A stretch of 64,000 nucleotides of DNA from Platerodrilus igneus. Taxonomy: Eukaryota > Arthropoda > Insecta > Coleoptera > Lycidae. Both the position numbers and the translations under genes were made by a program. The stretch lies in contig JARFIW010001109.1 in the NCBI GenBank assembly GCA_036346225.1, positions 1,224,501-1,288,500 on the forward strand, in the 5' to 3' direction. Position 1 is the stretch's first letter; the number at the start of each line of letters is the position of its first letter. The notes below the pieces were generated by a model. It saw only the letters and a program-made list of their open reading frames with translations. It did not search any database and was not told where the DNA came from. Below, piece after piece: positions 36,770 to 46,453 of the stretch.

Positions 36770-36981
36770 CTAGTTCCTTCGAATTTTGGAGGAGGTACAG
36801 GCGCAGTTGGAGTGGCAGTTGTATCGGCCGTCGTATCCCCTAAATCTGCAGCGGAAGTTGTTGCAATTTCCTCAATATCGGAGTCGATGCCTTTATCAAA
36901 ATCCATATAAAAGGAATCCCTAGAATCGCTGGATCCTCTGCGAAGCTTCAAGCTCAAATCTGGCGAACTGTCTTCCATCAT
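36770..36981 (-). CDS. first coding exon of an unidentified host gene
   Basis: Encodes 70 residues from an ATG pair at 36981 (MMEDSSPDLSLKLRRGSSDS near the start, then a DFDKGIDSDIEE stretch, a Thr/Ala-rich segment and PVPPPKFEGTR). It then runs straight into ACTAG|GTAAGT at 36769, a perfect consensus splice donor. The apparent stop (TAA) is therefore in the intron, and the exon ends in phase 2. The peptide is acidic, Ser/Asp-rich and probably disordered, with no signal peptide. Its less AT-biased codon use contrasts with the surroundings. I do not recognise the gene. The promoter should lie to the right (about 37000-37600). The next exon would be to the left, beyond many transposons or outside the window. 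Confidence 0.65.
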
Positions 36982-37600
36982 AAAATTTATTTACGTATTT
37001 AAAAATTCATAGTATTAAGATTATAGTAATTATCGATTATTTTTTGAGCAAAAGTGTAATATACGAAGGTTAAGGTTGCTTAATGTGGTATTGATTTAGT
37101 ATTTTATGGATGAAAATTCTATACATTTCTAAGCTGCTGTCGTGAGCACGTAAAGAGAAACACGATACGCGAGCCGGAAGTCACCTAAGTTTAGCCACAC
37201 TGATCTTGTAAGCAAAGTAAGGCATTATTAAAATACCCAGTTTGCTTTCCTGCTTTATTCGATGTTCACTGCTCTCTAACTGTTTAGTATCCGTAACCAC
37301 AACACGGCGACGGTAACTGAGCCTAACTACTACATGAGTCTGTAGCGCCCTTTTGATGCAATATAATGTATTTAGGCGACATAACTTTACAGGCGCAGAG
37401 TGGTAGAGGGAGAATTTTCGACTCTGATGTTCTGAACAGTGGATTTTATGAGCTTAGAAACGCGGAATTGCGCAACTCCTTGAACCCCTAGTGCTGTATT
37501 ACCTTTTACGCGCACAATACTTCCGGCTTTGTAATTGTTTTGAGCTGTTTGTTACGCTGTGCTCTGTCATAATAGGTGGTTATTGTTCGTCTACCCCTTT
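36982..37600 (-). promoter_or_regulatory. likely 5' UTR/promoter region of the host exon
   Basis: Non-repetitive sequence upstream of the exon at 36770-36981, with a locally higher GC stretch around 37140-37560. No TATA box or initiator was pinned down; the assignment is by position only. Confidence 0.25.
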
Positions 37601-37919
37601 CTGTAGTCCTAAATAAAACAATTGAATACGGCACGAACAAAGGTTTTTAATACTCTAATTACCTGTACATAAAATGTTTATGTTATAAATTTCAAACAAC
37701 ACCCCTAAATAAAGGGATTTTCATTATCGTCGGCACGTAAATGGGCGTTTTAAAAATTACGCATCCGTTTTGTTGATGAATATTTGTTAAAGAAAAGCAA
37801 AAATAGCATGTTTTAAAATAAGAGATTCTTAGTTCCTTCTTTCGACCCAAACAATTCGGATTTGCAACTCGCAAAGGAAATGAAGCAATTGCACATTAAC
37901 CAAGACTTTTTAACGAAAA

Positions 37920-38388
37920 GTTAAAATCAAAACAACAGGTATTTCTAAAAATTGACTTTAAAAACGCCTTCAACATGGTTTACAGAAAGGAAATATTAAT
38001 CAATGTTTTAAAAACAATCACACAATTATATCCTTTTGTTAAAGAACGTTACCAATATCCTACATTTTTAATGTTTGGAAAAGAAACGATTCTATCACAA
38101 AGAGGTGTACAACAAGGGACCCCTCACGGGCCAGCTCTATTCGGTCTAGCAATTCAAGATATGATAAATAAAATTAGCACTGAATACAACGGCTGGTATC
38201 TCGACGACGGTTCAATTGGAGGTAATAGTGATTCAGTCCTACAAGACATAATAAACGTTATTATTGAATAAAAAAAAGTAGGATTAGAACTAAATTTTAG
38301 CAAATGTGAAATTTTCATGGAACACGAGTTATGTGATCCCCCAATTGTTATACCTATGCAACTAATAAAGTTATTAGGAAATATTAGG
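37920..38388 (+). pseudogene. LINE reverse transcriptase (YLDD type), first part
   Basis: Encodes VFLKIDFKNAFNMVYRKEIL (RT motif A, Asp in KIDFKNAFN), then YPFVKERYQYPTFLMFGKET, GVQQGTPHGPALFGLAIQDM (motif B) and WYLDDGSIGG (motif C, catalytic DD), then LELNFSKCEIF. There is a stop at 38269, and the frame is lost at a small 12-bp repeat near 38370. This RT type with YLDDG and a C-terminal GAPLTD region occurs in many animal non-LTR elements; I cannot name the clade. The gene continues at 38994, after a solo LTR. Confidence 0.8.
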
Positions 38389-38401
38389 AAATATTAGGAA
38401 A

Positions 38402-38920
38402 ATGCAACAATGTAATTAAAAGACAATTTATTACAATTTATATTCAGTTTATAAACGTTCATGTGAACGGAAGCGCTACAAAGTAGCACAAGGATAAGTG
38501 ACACTGCAGATGTCAGGTCACAGACGGTCGTAGAAAGTCACGTACCGAGATTACGCAGAATAAGCCTGCATCATTGTAATTATGAATAGCTTTTAAGATA
38601 GCAACTATGTATTATGAATAGAATCAAGTGTAAGCAGACATTAGGTCTGCAAGTTCCCACAGAATTGTAAGGGGTAGGGAGATTATAAAAGGACCGGGAG
38701 CTCCACTCGCGGTCAGTTCATCAAACGTTCAGCTTTTGCATTGCAGTTCGTAGATAGCTCACTTGTACAATTAAGTAATAATTTTGGACTTAGAGTAATA
38801 ATTCAAGATTGCCTAAATTCAATATTTAACTTCTGTATAAAAACTTAAATAAATGTGTTAAAGTTCAAAGAAGTCTTTTTAAAAAAGACCGCTCGAAGCC
38901 ACAAACCTTAACTCACGTAG
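38402..38920 (+). mobile_element. solo LTR, gypsy-like, related to that at 7517
   Basis: It shares the order of features with the LTR at 7517-8086: gtgacactgcagatgtcagg-like, agcagacattaggtctgcaa, ttcccacag, a TATA-like gattataaaagg (near 38680), gtcagttcatc, and the tail aaataaatgtg...gtctttttaaaaaa. Internal sequence and a second LTR are absent. It interrupts the LINE between KLLG and GAPLTD. Exact ends are uncertain, since unrelated sequence of about 70 bp lies between the LTR and the resumed LINE. Confidence 0.65.
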
Positions 38921-38993
38921 ACAACATATGTATAAAAAAAAATATTATCAATAGTTCCCAATTTAAAATTTACAAATAACCCAAATTGTGTCT

Positions 38994-40025
38994 TTTAGGT
39001 GCTCCCCTTACAGATAGCGCAATATCGATGTGTCTAGAAGATAAATTAATATGCTTAACCAACATGTGTTCAAACTTAAAAAACCTGCCAGCACACGTAG
39101 CTTTCTACCTATTGAAAAATTCATTAGCGATACCAAAGTTAATATATATACACTTCATAGGTGCCCGTCATGCCATGCAGAAGCAAATCTTAAAAAAATA
39201 GACAACAAACTACATAAAACCTTGGAAGAAATCACTAACAATAAAATACACAATGACCAGTGGGTACAAGCTACACTTCCAGTCTCCAAAGGAGGTTTAG
39301 GAATGCGCCAAACCACAATTCTTGCTTTACATTCATTTATATCTTCTATATACAGTGTTTCCAATTTGATCGATTCAATCTTAAAGAACGAAAAATCACT
39401 TTCTAATACTTCATTATTGGAAGGCGAAGAGTTATGGCATAAGATAACCAAAAATAATTTGAAAGATGACGTAAAATTTTTTCAAAAGGCATGGGATGAA
39501 CAATTAATTGAACTGGCGACTAAACAACTGCTTGAGAATGCTACCACACTACATGACAAGGCCCGTCTCAAAGCAGTCAGCTGCAAGGAATCTGGTGCGT
39601 GGTTAAATGCCCTTCCAGCAGCATGCCTAGGAACACTACTAGATGGCACCTCATTTCGTATCGCCATTGGATTACGCTTCGGAAACAAAATTTGCAAAGA
39701 ACACAAATGCAAATGCGGTTCGATGGTTACAGAAGAAGGAACACATGGACTAAGCTGTATATTTAGTGCAGGACGCTCATCACGCCATCAAGCTGTAAAC
39801 GACAACATAAAAAGAGCGCTAAACCTTGCAAAACTACCTTCATTACTAGAACCGTCAGGAATAAGCTATTACGACAGCAAACTACCAGACGACATATCAC
39901 TCGTCCCTTATAGTCACCGAAAGTCAGTAATTTGGGATTTCCCCTGCGTAGACATCTTGGCAGCCTCACACCTACAATATACAAGTATATCAGCCGGTAG
40001 CGCTGCATCGAAAAAAAATGTGTAA
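38994..40025 (+). pseudogene. LINE protein (YLDD type), C-terminal part
   Basis: Resumes the LINE protein: LLGAPLTDSAISMCLEDKLI (38985-39045), HVAFYLLKNSLAIPKLIYI, then after a frameshift near 39150 a long open stretch to 40022. This has WVQATLPVSKGGLGMRQTTI, a predicted zinc site CKEHKCKCGSMVTEEGTHGL with the following Cys (about residues 222-245 of the frame), and DFPCVDILAASHLQ near the end. The family normally ends this way (LPVS.GGLG.R ... W.....C.DTLA.SHL). It is the least damaged part, but there is no start codon or upstream gene to make a protein. Confidence 0.75.
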
Positions 40026-40089
40026 AAAAATGCGTAAATGAAACAAATCGAAATTATTTAAGATAAATTATATCATAGATCCCACAAAT

Positions 40090-41433
40090 CTATATTTTAT
40101 TTAAACTACTTAAATATATAAACATATCGCACGCTAACACTATAAAAATTAGAGGCACGGCATGTAAAAACATTAACATAAATTCGCGAATTCTAATAAT
40201 CTCCAAAGAATAAAGCCCTCTATAATATTGACCATGTTGTGAAAAAGAATACAAATATAACGAATAAGAAGCACTCAAAAACGAAATAACCATTAAAAAT
40301 AAAATAGAANNNNNAATAACCATTAAAAATAAAATAGAAAAATAACTTCAAGAAACAATTCTTCTAATTAACAGAACTTCTCCTAAAAATTTAATGAAGG
40401 TGGAGCTGCTATATTAAAACAACAAAATATAAATCAAAACAAAGACAATCTAGGAAATAAATTCATAAAACCCTTATTTAAAAATAAACTACGACTACCT
40501 ACCCGGCTATAAGAAATATTTGATAAACAAAAAAGACCTGAAGAACATAATCCATGAGCAATCATTATCATTAAAGCACCATATATTCCATACAAATTCA
40601 TAGTTATAATACCAGCTAAAACTAAAGACATATGTGACACTGAAGAATAAGCAATTAAAGACTTAATATCTCTTTGTCGTAAACACATTAAAGCAATATA
40701 AGCTCCCCCAATCAAACTCAAAAAAATAACATAAAATTAACAAACCTAATCTTTAAAAATATTACCATAACTCGCATTAATCCATAGCCACCTAATTTTA
40801 ATATAATACCAGCTAAAATTATCGAACCAGCAATTGGAGCTTCAACATGTGCCTTTGGTAATCACAAATGAACTAAAAACATGGGCATTTTCACAAAAAA
40901 TACCATATTAATACAAAAATATATTAAATATGAATTAATATCAACAAAATTATTATAATCAAGAGAATAAAACATATAATAAATATATATAATAGCTAAT
41001 AATATAGGTAAAGAAACTAATATTATATATATAAATAAATACATCCCCGCTTGAACACGTTCAGGTTGGTACCCTCACCCTAAAATTAAAATCAAAGTAG
41101 GAATCATTCTAAATTCAAAAAACATATAAAACACAAATAAATTATAAGTGACAAAAGCAACAAACAAAGAAAATCTTAATATTAACAGAATAATTAAAAC
41201 AAATCTCTAATCGTCTCTGTTGCTATAATTATTAAAATGAAATTCATAACATTAAAATAATTATAAAAAAAGAAACATAATCACAACCCATAACAAATCC
41301 AATTCTATAAAACCTAAAATAAACATTTAAATTTAACGCAAAAAATACAATCAAAATTAAATATGATAAAATTATAAATAAGTAATTTCGGCATAAAGGA
41401 ACCATAAAATCAAAACAAAATAAATTTTATCAT
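40090..41433 (-). pseudogene. nd4: mitochondrial nd4 in NUMT
   Basis: NADH dehydrogenase subunit 4 (complex I membrane proton-pumping subunit). ATG at 41433 overlaps the nd4L end, as in normal insect mtDNA. Recognisable blocks are YQPERVQAGMYLF (near 41040), MVFFVKMPMFLVHL-W-LPKAH (near 40860), [40 protein letters not shown] (near 40650), [33 protein letters not shown] (near 40405) and SYSLYLYSFSQHGQYY (near 40250). Frameshifts break the gene (for example about 40740 and 41210-41400), and a 5-N gap lies at 40310-40314. It is not functional in the nucleus. Confidence 0.9.
40310..40314. other. assembly gap (5 N) flanked by a 25-bp duplication
   Basis: The 25 bases before the Ns (40285-40309) are identical to the 25 after them (40315-40339), both starting aataaccattaaaa. 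Two contig ends were probably joined without merging their overlap. Confidence 0.95.
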
Positions 41434-41717
41434 AAAATATTTAAAACTTGAAAATAATCATTTCCATAAGAACGAACCATAACCACCAACAAAGAAAGAC
41501 CTAAAGATCTTTCACAAACCATTATTGAAATGAAAACTAACGTAAAATAATATTCATCTAAATTCACAGCAAATACGTGAAACAACAAAAATAAGGCAGA
41601 TAACACTATAAATTCAAGTCTTAATAACATTAGTATAAAATGCTTACACTTTAGGGCAAAATTAATTGCCCCAATAATATAAGAATATAAACAAATGTAA
41701 AAAGACGAAATCATCAT
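41427..41717 (-). pseudogene. nd4L: mitochondrial nd4L in NUMT
   Basis: NADH dehydrogenase subunit 4L. The 96-codon frame from ATG 41717 is uninterrupted under the mitochondrial code (…FQVLNIL, then TGA=Trp, then TAA). Typical blocks are FALKCKHFILMLLRLEFIVL and RSYGNDYFQVLNIL. One conserved glycine after VCE appears as arginine (VCERSLGLS), a change in keeping with relaxed constraint. The 7-bp overlap with nd4 is as in insect mitochondrial genomes. Confidence 0.9.
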
Positions 41718-41718
41718 A

Positions 41719-41780
41719 GTTTTAATAATTTAAATAAAAATATTGATTTTGTAAATCAAACTTAGAAATTCTTTAAAACT
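41719..41780 (+). tRNA. trnT: mitochondrial tRNA-Thr(UGU) in NUMT
   Basis: Acceptor arms gttttaa and ttaaaac pair perfectly. The anticodon arm ttgattttgtaaatcaa has a tgt anticodon. Position after nd4L and opposite strand are as in insect mtDNA. It is not expected to be expressed in the nucleus. Confidence 0.85.
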
Positions 41781-41839
41781 TCAGAGAAACAAATTATTCT
41801 TAATATCCAAAATTAACGTTTTTTTTAAACTATCTCTGA
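41781..41839 (-). tRNA. trnP: mitochondrial tRNA-Pro(UGG) in NUMT
   Basis: The minus strand reads cagagatagtttaaaaaaaa..., with acceptor cagagat opposite tttctctg and anticodon arm ttaattttggatattaa (anticodon tgg). It is adjacent to trnT on the opposite strand, the ancestral insect layout. Confidence 0.8.
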
Positions 41840-41841
41840 AA

Positions 41842-41893
41842 TTACATTAATACTCAACATATTAATTATTATTTCATCTATATTTCTATTCAC
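41842..41893 (+). pseudogene. nd6: mitochondrial nd6, 5' fragment in NUMT
   Basis: After trnP a short frame in mitochondrial code reads ITLMLNMLIIISSMFLF, like an nd6 start. It stops being mitochondrial at about 41893, where nuclear retrocopy sequence begins. Confidence 0.6.
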
Positions 41894-42709
41894 ATGAAAA
41901 ATACAATCACATGGAATATTTTCTTCCCAATCGCATTCGAACCTCTGGGAGTTATTGGAAAACAAGGATTGAGTTTTCTTCAAGAAATTGGGAAAAGAAT
42001 AAGAAAACAAGATGCACAAGAGTTTTTATGTTATTTATTAGAAGGCTTACACAAAGACATTAATCAGGCCAATAAACTTACGAAAATATTTCCAGAAATA
42101 GATGAGAAACTCAACGACTGCGACAAAGCTTACGCATCATGACAACAATATTTAAAAATCGAAAATTCGAAAGTTGTTGACGTTTTTGCGCGACAGTTGA
42201 AATCTACATTACGTTGTATACATTGTGGACACTATTCTATTACTTTTGACCCATTCTGGGATTTATCGCTTCCTATACCTCAAAATATAGGTCAATTAAG
42301 ATTACAACAATGTCTAGACTATTATACTAAAGAGACACCAATACATGGAGATGAGAAACTTACTTGTTTAAAATGTAAGGAAAGAAGAAACTGCACAACA
42401 TCCCTCTCTATACAAAAATTTCCTAAAATATTAGTGCTACATTTAAAACGCTTTTCACCTATAAGAATACTTAGAGGAAAACTGTCAACAACTATAAATT
42501 ATCCAATAAATAATTTGGACATGAAAGATTATGCTGCCGAAAAAAGTTCAGAGCACTATATTTACAACTTATATGCAATATTGAATCACATTGGTACGAC
42601 ATACAGTGGACATTATACAGCACACTGTCGACACCCATATTCATCTATATGGTATGAATACGACTCCATAGTGAGCAAGATATCTTCTACAGCACTAGCT
42701 GAAAATTAA
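41894..42709 (+). pseudogene. USP2/USP21-like deubiquitinase retrocopy
   Basis: An intronless copy of a ubiquitin-specific protease catalytic domain (the parent removes ubiquitin from proteins). Blocks include KQDAQEFLCYLLEGLHKDIN (near 42005-42065), VDVFARQLKSTLRCIHCGHY (near 42178), TFDPFWDLSLPIP, the zinc-ribbon CxxC pairs (RCIHCG, TCLKCKERRNC), KFPKILVLHLKRFSP (near 42420) and the His box YSGHYTAHCRHPYSSIWYEY (near 42605). The N-terminal Cys box with the catalytic cysteine is absent. TGG has become TGA at 42140. The C-terminal SEAYVLFY end is replaced by unrelated residues. It is a dead processed copy, joined directly to NUMT sequence at the left and to a DDI1 copy at the right. Confidence 0.85.
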
Positions 42710-42799
42710 CCCAAAAATCCAAGAGTAGGCGATACTAACCTATTCCCAAAACCATTTCCCGGCCATACCAACGCTCCGACTGATAGGGCAAGACAAAAA

Positions 42800-43503
42800 A
42801 CTCACTTCTGCGATATCCAGGTTCCACAATCAGTATCACCATTGAAAGAACCTCATGCAGCAACAGAATATAATCCAGTATCGATAAGTGATACGCTGAC
42901 AGACCCTAACCAACTTATTCTCTTTAAACAGAACAATCCTCGACTCGCAGACGCCCTAATAAGTGGAAACATCGATACATTCGGAGACGTTCTACATAAA
43001 CAAGCACACGCCCGTCCACAACGAGATTTTCAAAGAGTAAAAATGATGATAGCCCACTCTTCTAATACTGAAACAAAGCAAGTAATAACTGAAAAAACTC
43101 ACACAAAAAATATTGAAACTAATATGGAAACTGCAACGGAGAATAATCCTGAAACGTCCATAAATACACCTATGCCATACATGAATTGCAGGGTAAACGG
43201 CATCCCCACCAGGGGTGTGATTGACCACGGTGCACAAACCACAACAATATTAATTTCTTGTGCAAAGAAATGTAACATTATAAGACTGGCTGATAACTAA
43301 CGGACAGGCATTGCCACAAATATACCAAAAACCATAGGACGAATTCACATGGCTCAAATACAAATCAAATCCGATTATTTGACAACCAGGTTTTCAGTTT
43401 CAGAAGAACAATCCATAGACATATTACACCAGTGCTCCATTGATTTCCATCGCAACGTCCTGTGCATTGGTTCCACCGGAAATGAAGCTACAATTTATCA
43501 ATA
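42800..43503 (+). pseudogene. DDI1 (DNA-damage inducible 1) retrocopy
   Basis: DDI1 is a ubiquitin-shuttle protein with a retroviral-type aspartic protease domain. Here an intronless copy lacks the N-terminal ubiquitin-like domain and starts around FCDIQVPQSVSPLKE. It has LTDPNQLILFKQNNPRLADA and SGNIDTFGDVL (the region before the protease), then MPYMNCRVNGIPTRGVIDHG (near 43170-43232). There the active site is D-H-G instead of D-S-G, and the copy continues CAKKCNIIRLADN, a stop at 43298, GRIHMAQIQIKSDYLTTRFS, SIDILHQCSIDFHRNVLCIG and a final stop at 43502. The altered active site, premature stop and a deletion near DILHQCS mark it as a pseudogene. Confidence 0.85.
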
Positions 43504-44121
43504 GCCACTTGTAAACTATACACAGTTTAATTAAGGCTTATTATTTGTACATGTGAATTGTATTATGATTTTTCTAGGTTTATATATATATTTACCAAAT
43601 AATTTCACTATAAGCGCATTATTATTATAATGCACGTAGTTGATGTTAGTTTGATTGTTTGTGTAAAAATTGAATTTATAAAATTTGTAGTAACAGTTAG
43701 TTGGCATTGAATAACAAAATAATCATGTCAAAACTTTTTGAAATCTGAAATAAATATAATATGCAGGCAAATCCCCCACTACTATAGGTGCGAAATGTGC
43801 AGTACACAAGGAAGTCCAATTAAAGGGCATCCGCCCGTAGTGCACGTGTTAAATACTCGCACATTGTTACAAACAGATAAAAGTATTAGTTACTCACTTG
43901 CCTGCACAGAGGGGGTGATATATTGTTGTATATAGCGAAGCTATTATTTTATATTACTTTTAGAAATGCAACATTGTAACAATCAATACATTTCGGATCC
44001 TGTATTTCAGGAAACTTTGCAATCTACTTTGTCATTATCTTGTTCAAACCAAATCTTAATGTTTTATTTTCCTTTTTCTTAATCTATACCACATTGGTTA
44101 GTTACTTTGTATTTTACCTAA
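43504..44121. other. no recognisable gene
   Basis: AT-rich sequence after the DDI1 copy, perhaps partly its former 3' UTR. No family, RNA or convincing repeat was recognised. Confidence 0.45.
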
Positions 44122-44151
44122 TCAGTTTTCCTGTAAGGTTATTACAAACTA
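44122..44151 (+). repeat. 5' end of the R1/I-group LINE, detached piece
   Basis: The sequence taatcagttttcctgtaagg and ttattacaaacta matches 60068-60099, where it continues directly into ggaagttctga. Here that continuation lies at 46859, on the other side of the DNA transposon 44152-46858. This 30-bp stretch is therefore the left flank split off by that insertion. Confidence 0.75.
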
Positions 44152-44534
44152 TACTCCATTCCAGTTAAGAAGGTAGTAGATGGCGCTTGTGCTTGAGTCA
44201 GATTTACACAGATCAAAAATTTATTAGTTGCTGTATTTGAAAAGTTGCCGGCGTCGGTTGTATATTTACTATTTTGTGACGATAGTTTTTCAAAAATAAC
44301 AATGCAAATGGCTGACTTTATTAGTTAATTTTTAAGTATTATTGCATTCAGTAATTGCAATTTGGTGTTCTTCTTAAGGAATAAGACCACATTGCTTTTT
44401 GAAAATGATTTTATTGACGTTTCGATCCTTCTCCTAGGATAGTTGTCTAAATAATAACAAGGAGTATTTGTAATTTGGTATTAAATTTCAGAAGATAAAA
44501 TTGGACTTGGAACTACATTAAGTTTAAGACGAAC

Positions 44535-44692
44535 GAATTAGGCAAATTCATAAAGCACATTAGTTACACTCATACTTAATCAATGTTCCATCTCAACTTT
44601 TAGTATTTTTCCGAATACCAAAAATTGAGATAGAGCATTACTTAAGTATGAGTGTGGCTTAAGTGTGCTTTATGAATTTGCCCCTTAGTCTT
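44535..44692. repeat. 160-bp hairpin (palindromic MITE)
   Basis: The arm aggcaaattcataaagcaca (about 44538) is inverted as tgtgctttatgaatttgccc (about 44665). Arms of roughly 70 bp match along most of their length (cactcatacttaa, atctcaactttt/aaaattgagat), with a short centre near 44612. Not coding; it is likely a foldback-type MITE inside the DNA transposon. Confidence 0.85.
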
Positions 44693-45041
44693 TACTTAAC
44701 AATTATGGTAGAAACAAACATTCACCTGGAGTTATAGAATGCTTTAATAAAATTCTGTCAGTTTCATTTTTTCGAAAAGTTGTAAGTTTGTTAACAATGA
44801 TTGAAATTAAAGCAATCCATCGATGTTTATACAGATTCTTATTTATAATTTTTGCAAGATTGAGGTTTTTGAATAAATACATCCAAGAAACACGGTTTTA
44901 AAACATATCAAGCATTATTGAACTTTATTTTCTACCTGTTTGGTTAAAGTTTAAATAAAATATTAATATAGAACAATATATAAGCTATTTTTAATTAAAC
45001 ACATCACAAAATATCAAAACAATGATATCACAAATTTATAT

Positions 45042-46453
45042 TTAATCTACGTCCATATCATCCCCAGAGGTATCTTCGTCGTCTGTTGTACTTTCATATC
45101 CAACATTTATTACAATTTGTTCGACAAGTTCTTCGACAATGCCATCCAAGTTCCACATTCTTTCTTCTTCTTTAATTATATGGCTAATACAATTAACCCA
45201 ATGTCCTTTATCTATGGCTGCAATTCCTTCATCCAGAAGCACCTTCACGTCGTTAATTTTAAAAGTAGAATTGTTGGTAGCTACATGCTGCTTTACTCCA
45301 GCCCAAATCAGCTCAATTGGATTTAGATTGCAGTGGTATGGGGGTAACCTTAATACAGTTCTGCCAGAGCGTTTTACAATTTCGTCAACAACATAAGGTG
45401 TCGGGTGAGCTAGAGAGTGCTGCTTTACTAAGGCTAATAATTCAACTTTTAATAGCTCTTTGGTAACTTGAATGTGTTTTGCGTTTAACCAATTATAAAT
45501 TTGTTCTTTCCGCCAACTTTGATTTGGAACCTTATCGGCTTTGACGCTGTGATAAGGAGCATTATCAAGCACGATTACACTATCATTATCAAGAAGAGGT
45601 AATACACCTTTCAACCAAGTTGTGAACGCTTTACCGTTCATGTCTTCGTGATAATCTCCTAAAACAATAATTATGAACTCAGGGTCCTAAGTTGTTTATA
45701 GTGTTAATACGCTACCTGTTTTTTTAGATTGAAAGTTTAAATATGCACCATTGACAAATCCCATATCACTACCCATGTGCGCAACAATTAATCTCTTGCC
45801 CTTGCTAGAGGGATCTCGTATACCAGTCGATAAACCTTCGATTAATGCCTGCCTTGCTGTTTTTACAGTGGTGTCTTGCCATACCTTGTTCTTTACATGT
45901 CCAGCATTCACCCACGTTTCATCAGTATAATAAATTCTTTTGCCTTCAGCTCTATACTTTTTAATTGCAGTTAAATATTTTCTTCGCCACAACACAATTT
46001 CAGGTTTTTCAATTAAAATTGTTTTTCGGCTACGCTTTCCATATTTAAAACCCAATTTCATCATTACCCAATAAAGTGATGTGCGACTGAAGTTTGGTAA
46101 AGAGTCATCATTGTTTATTGCATGTAATACTTTCTCTAAATTTGGTAATTCATTTCTAAAGTAAAATGCATGAACATGCCGTCGAATCGCACATCTTTCA
46201 AATTCTTCAAGTTCGTCGTAGATTGTTGTACGCACTCTTGTAGTCTTTGGCGAGGAAGCAGTACCAGTAGTTTCCATTTCTTTTACAATATCCACATTGA
46301 TCGAACACCTAAACCCACTTCTAACGCAGTTTGCTTCACAGATTGCGTTTTGGATGCATTTGTGGAATTTTTCAAATATATATTATAGGCAATAAGCTTT
46401 TGCCCGCTCATAACATGTTTGCCCTTCGGATTTTTAATAGGTTGGTGATCCAT
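45042..46453 (-). CDS. IS630/Tc1-like transposase with 57-bp intron and one frameshift
   Basis: DDE transposase of the surrounding element. Exon 1 runs 46453-45716 and exon 2 runs 45658-45042. The intron (45659-45715) has CAG|GTAGCG and TTTTAG|GA ends, keeps the frame (…KKT|GDYHEDMN) and contains stops if not removed. N-terminus MDHQPIKNPKGKHVMSGQKL (from the ATG at 46453) is an HTH-like DNA-binding region. A 1-nt frameshift lies near 46305. Catalytic residues visible are Asp in IYYTDETWVNAG, Asp in VIVLDNAPYHS and Glu in NLNPIELIW. There are 83 residues between the second Asp and the Glu, far more than the 34-39 of classic Tc1/mariner. The C-terminus is acidic (DDEDTSGDDMDVD). This resembles the long-spacer IS630-related group I remember as Sailor/DD82E; that name needs a search. 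Confidence 0.75.

Larger units (their letters stand above)
40045..41893 (-). pseudogene. NUMT: mitochondrial nd4-nd4L-trnT-trnP-nd6 segment
   Basis: About 1.85 kb of mitochondrial DNA in nuclear sequence. The order nd4 (-), nd4L (-), trnT (+), trnP (-), nd6 (+) is the ancestral insect arrangement. The frames are open only under the invertebrate mitochondrial code (TGA read as Trp, for instance in VHL-TGA-LPKAHVE near 40860). The nd4 frame is also interrupted, so this is a nuclear copy, or possibly mis-assembled mtDNA. It ends on the right within nd6, where a deubiquitinase retrocopy begins. Confidence 0.9.

Noticed and set aside
41894..42709. Functional deubiquitinase gene
   Set aside because: Lacks the catalytic Cys box, has an in-frame TGA at 42140 and a replaced C-terminus.
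43780..43935. Possible inverted repeat (gcaggcaa... / ...cttgcctgc)
   Set aside because: Only about 9 bp of clear pairing with poor extension; not above chance in this sequence.
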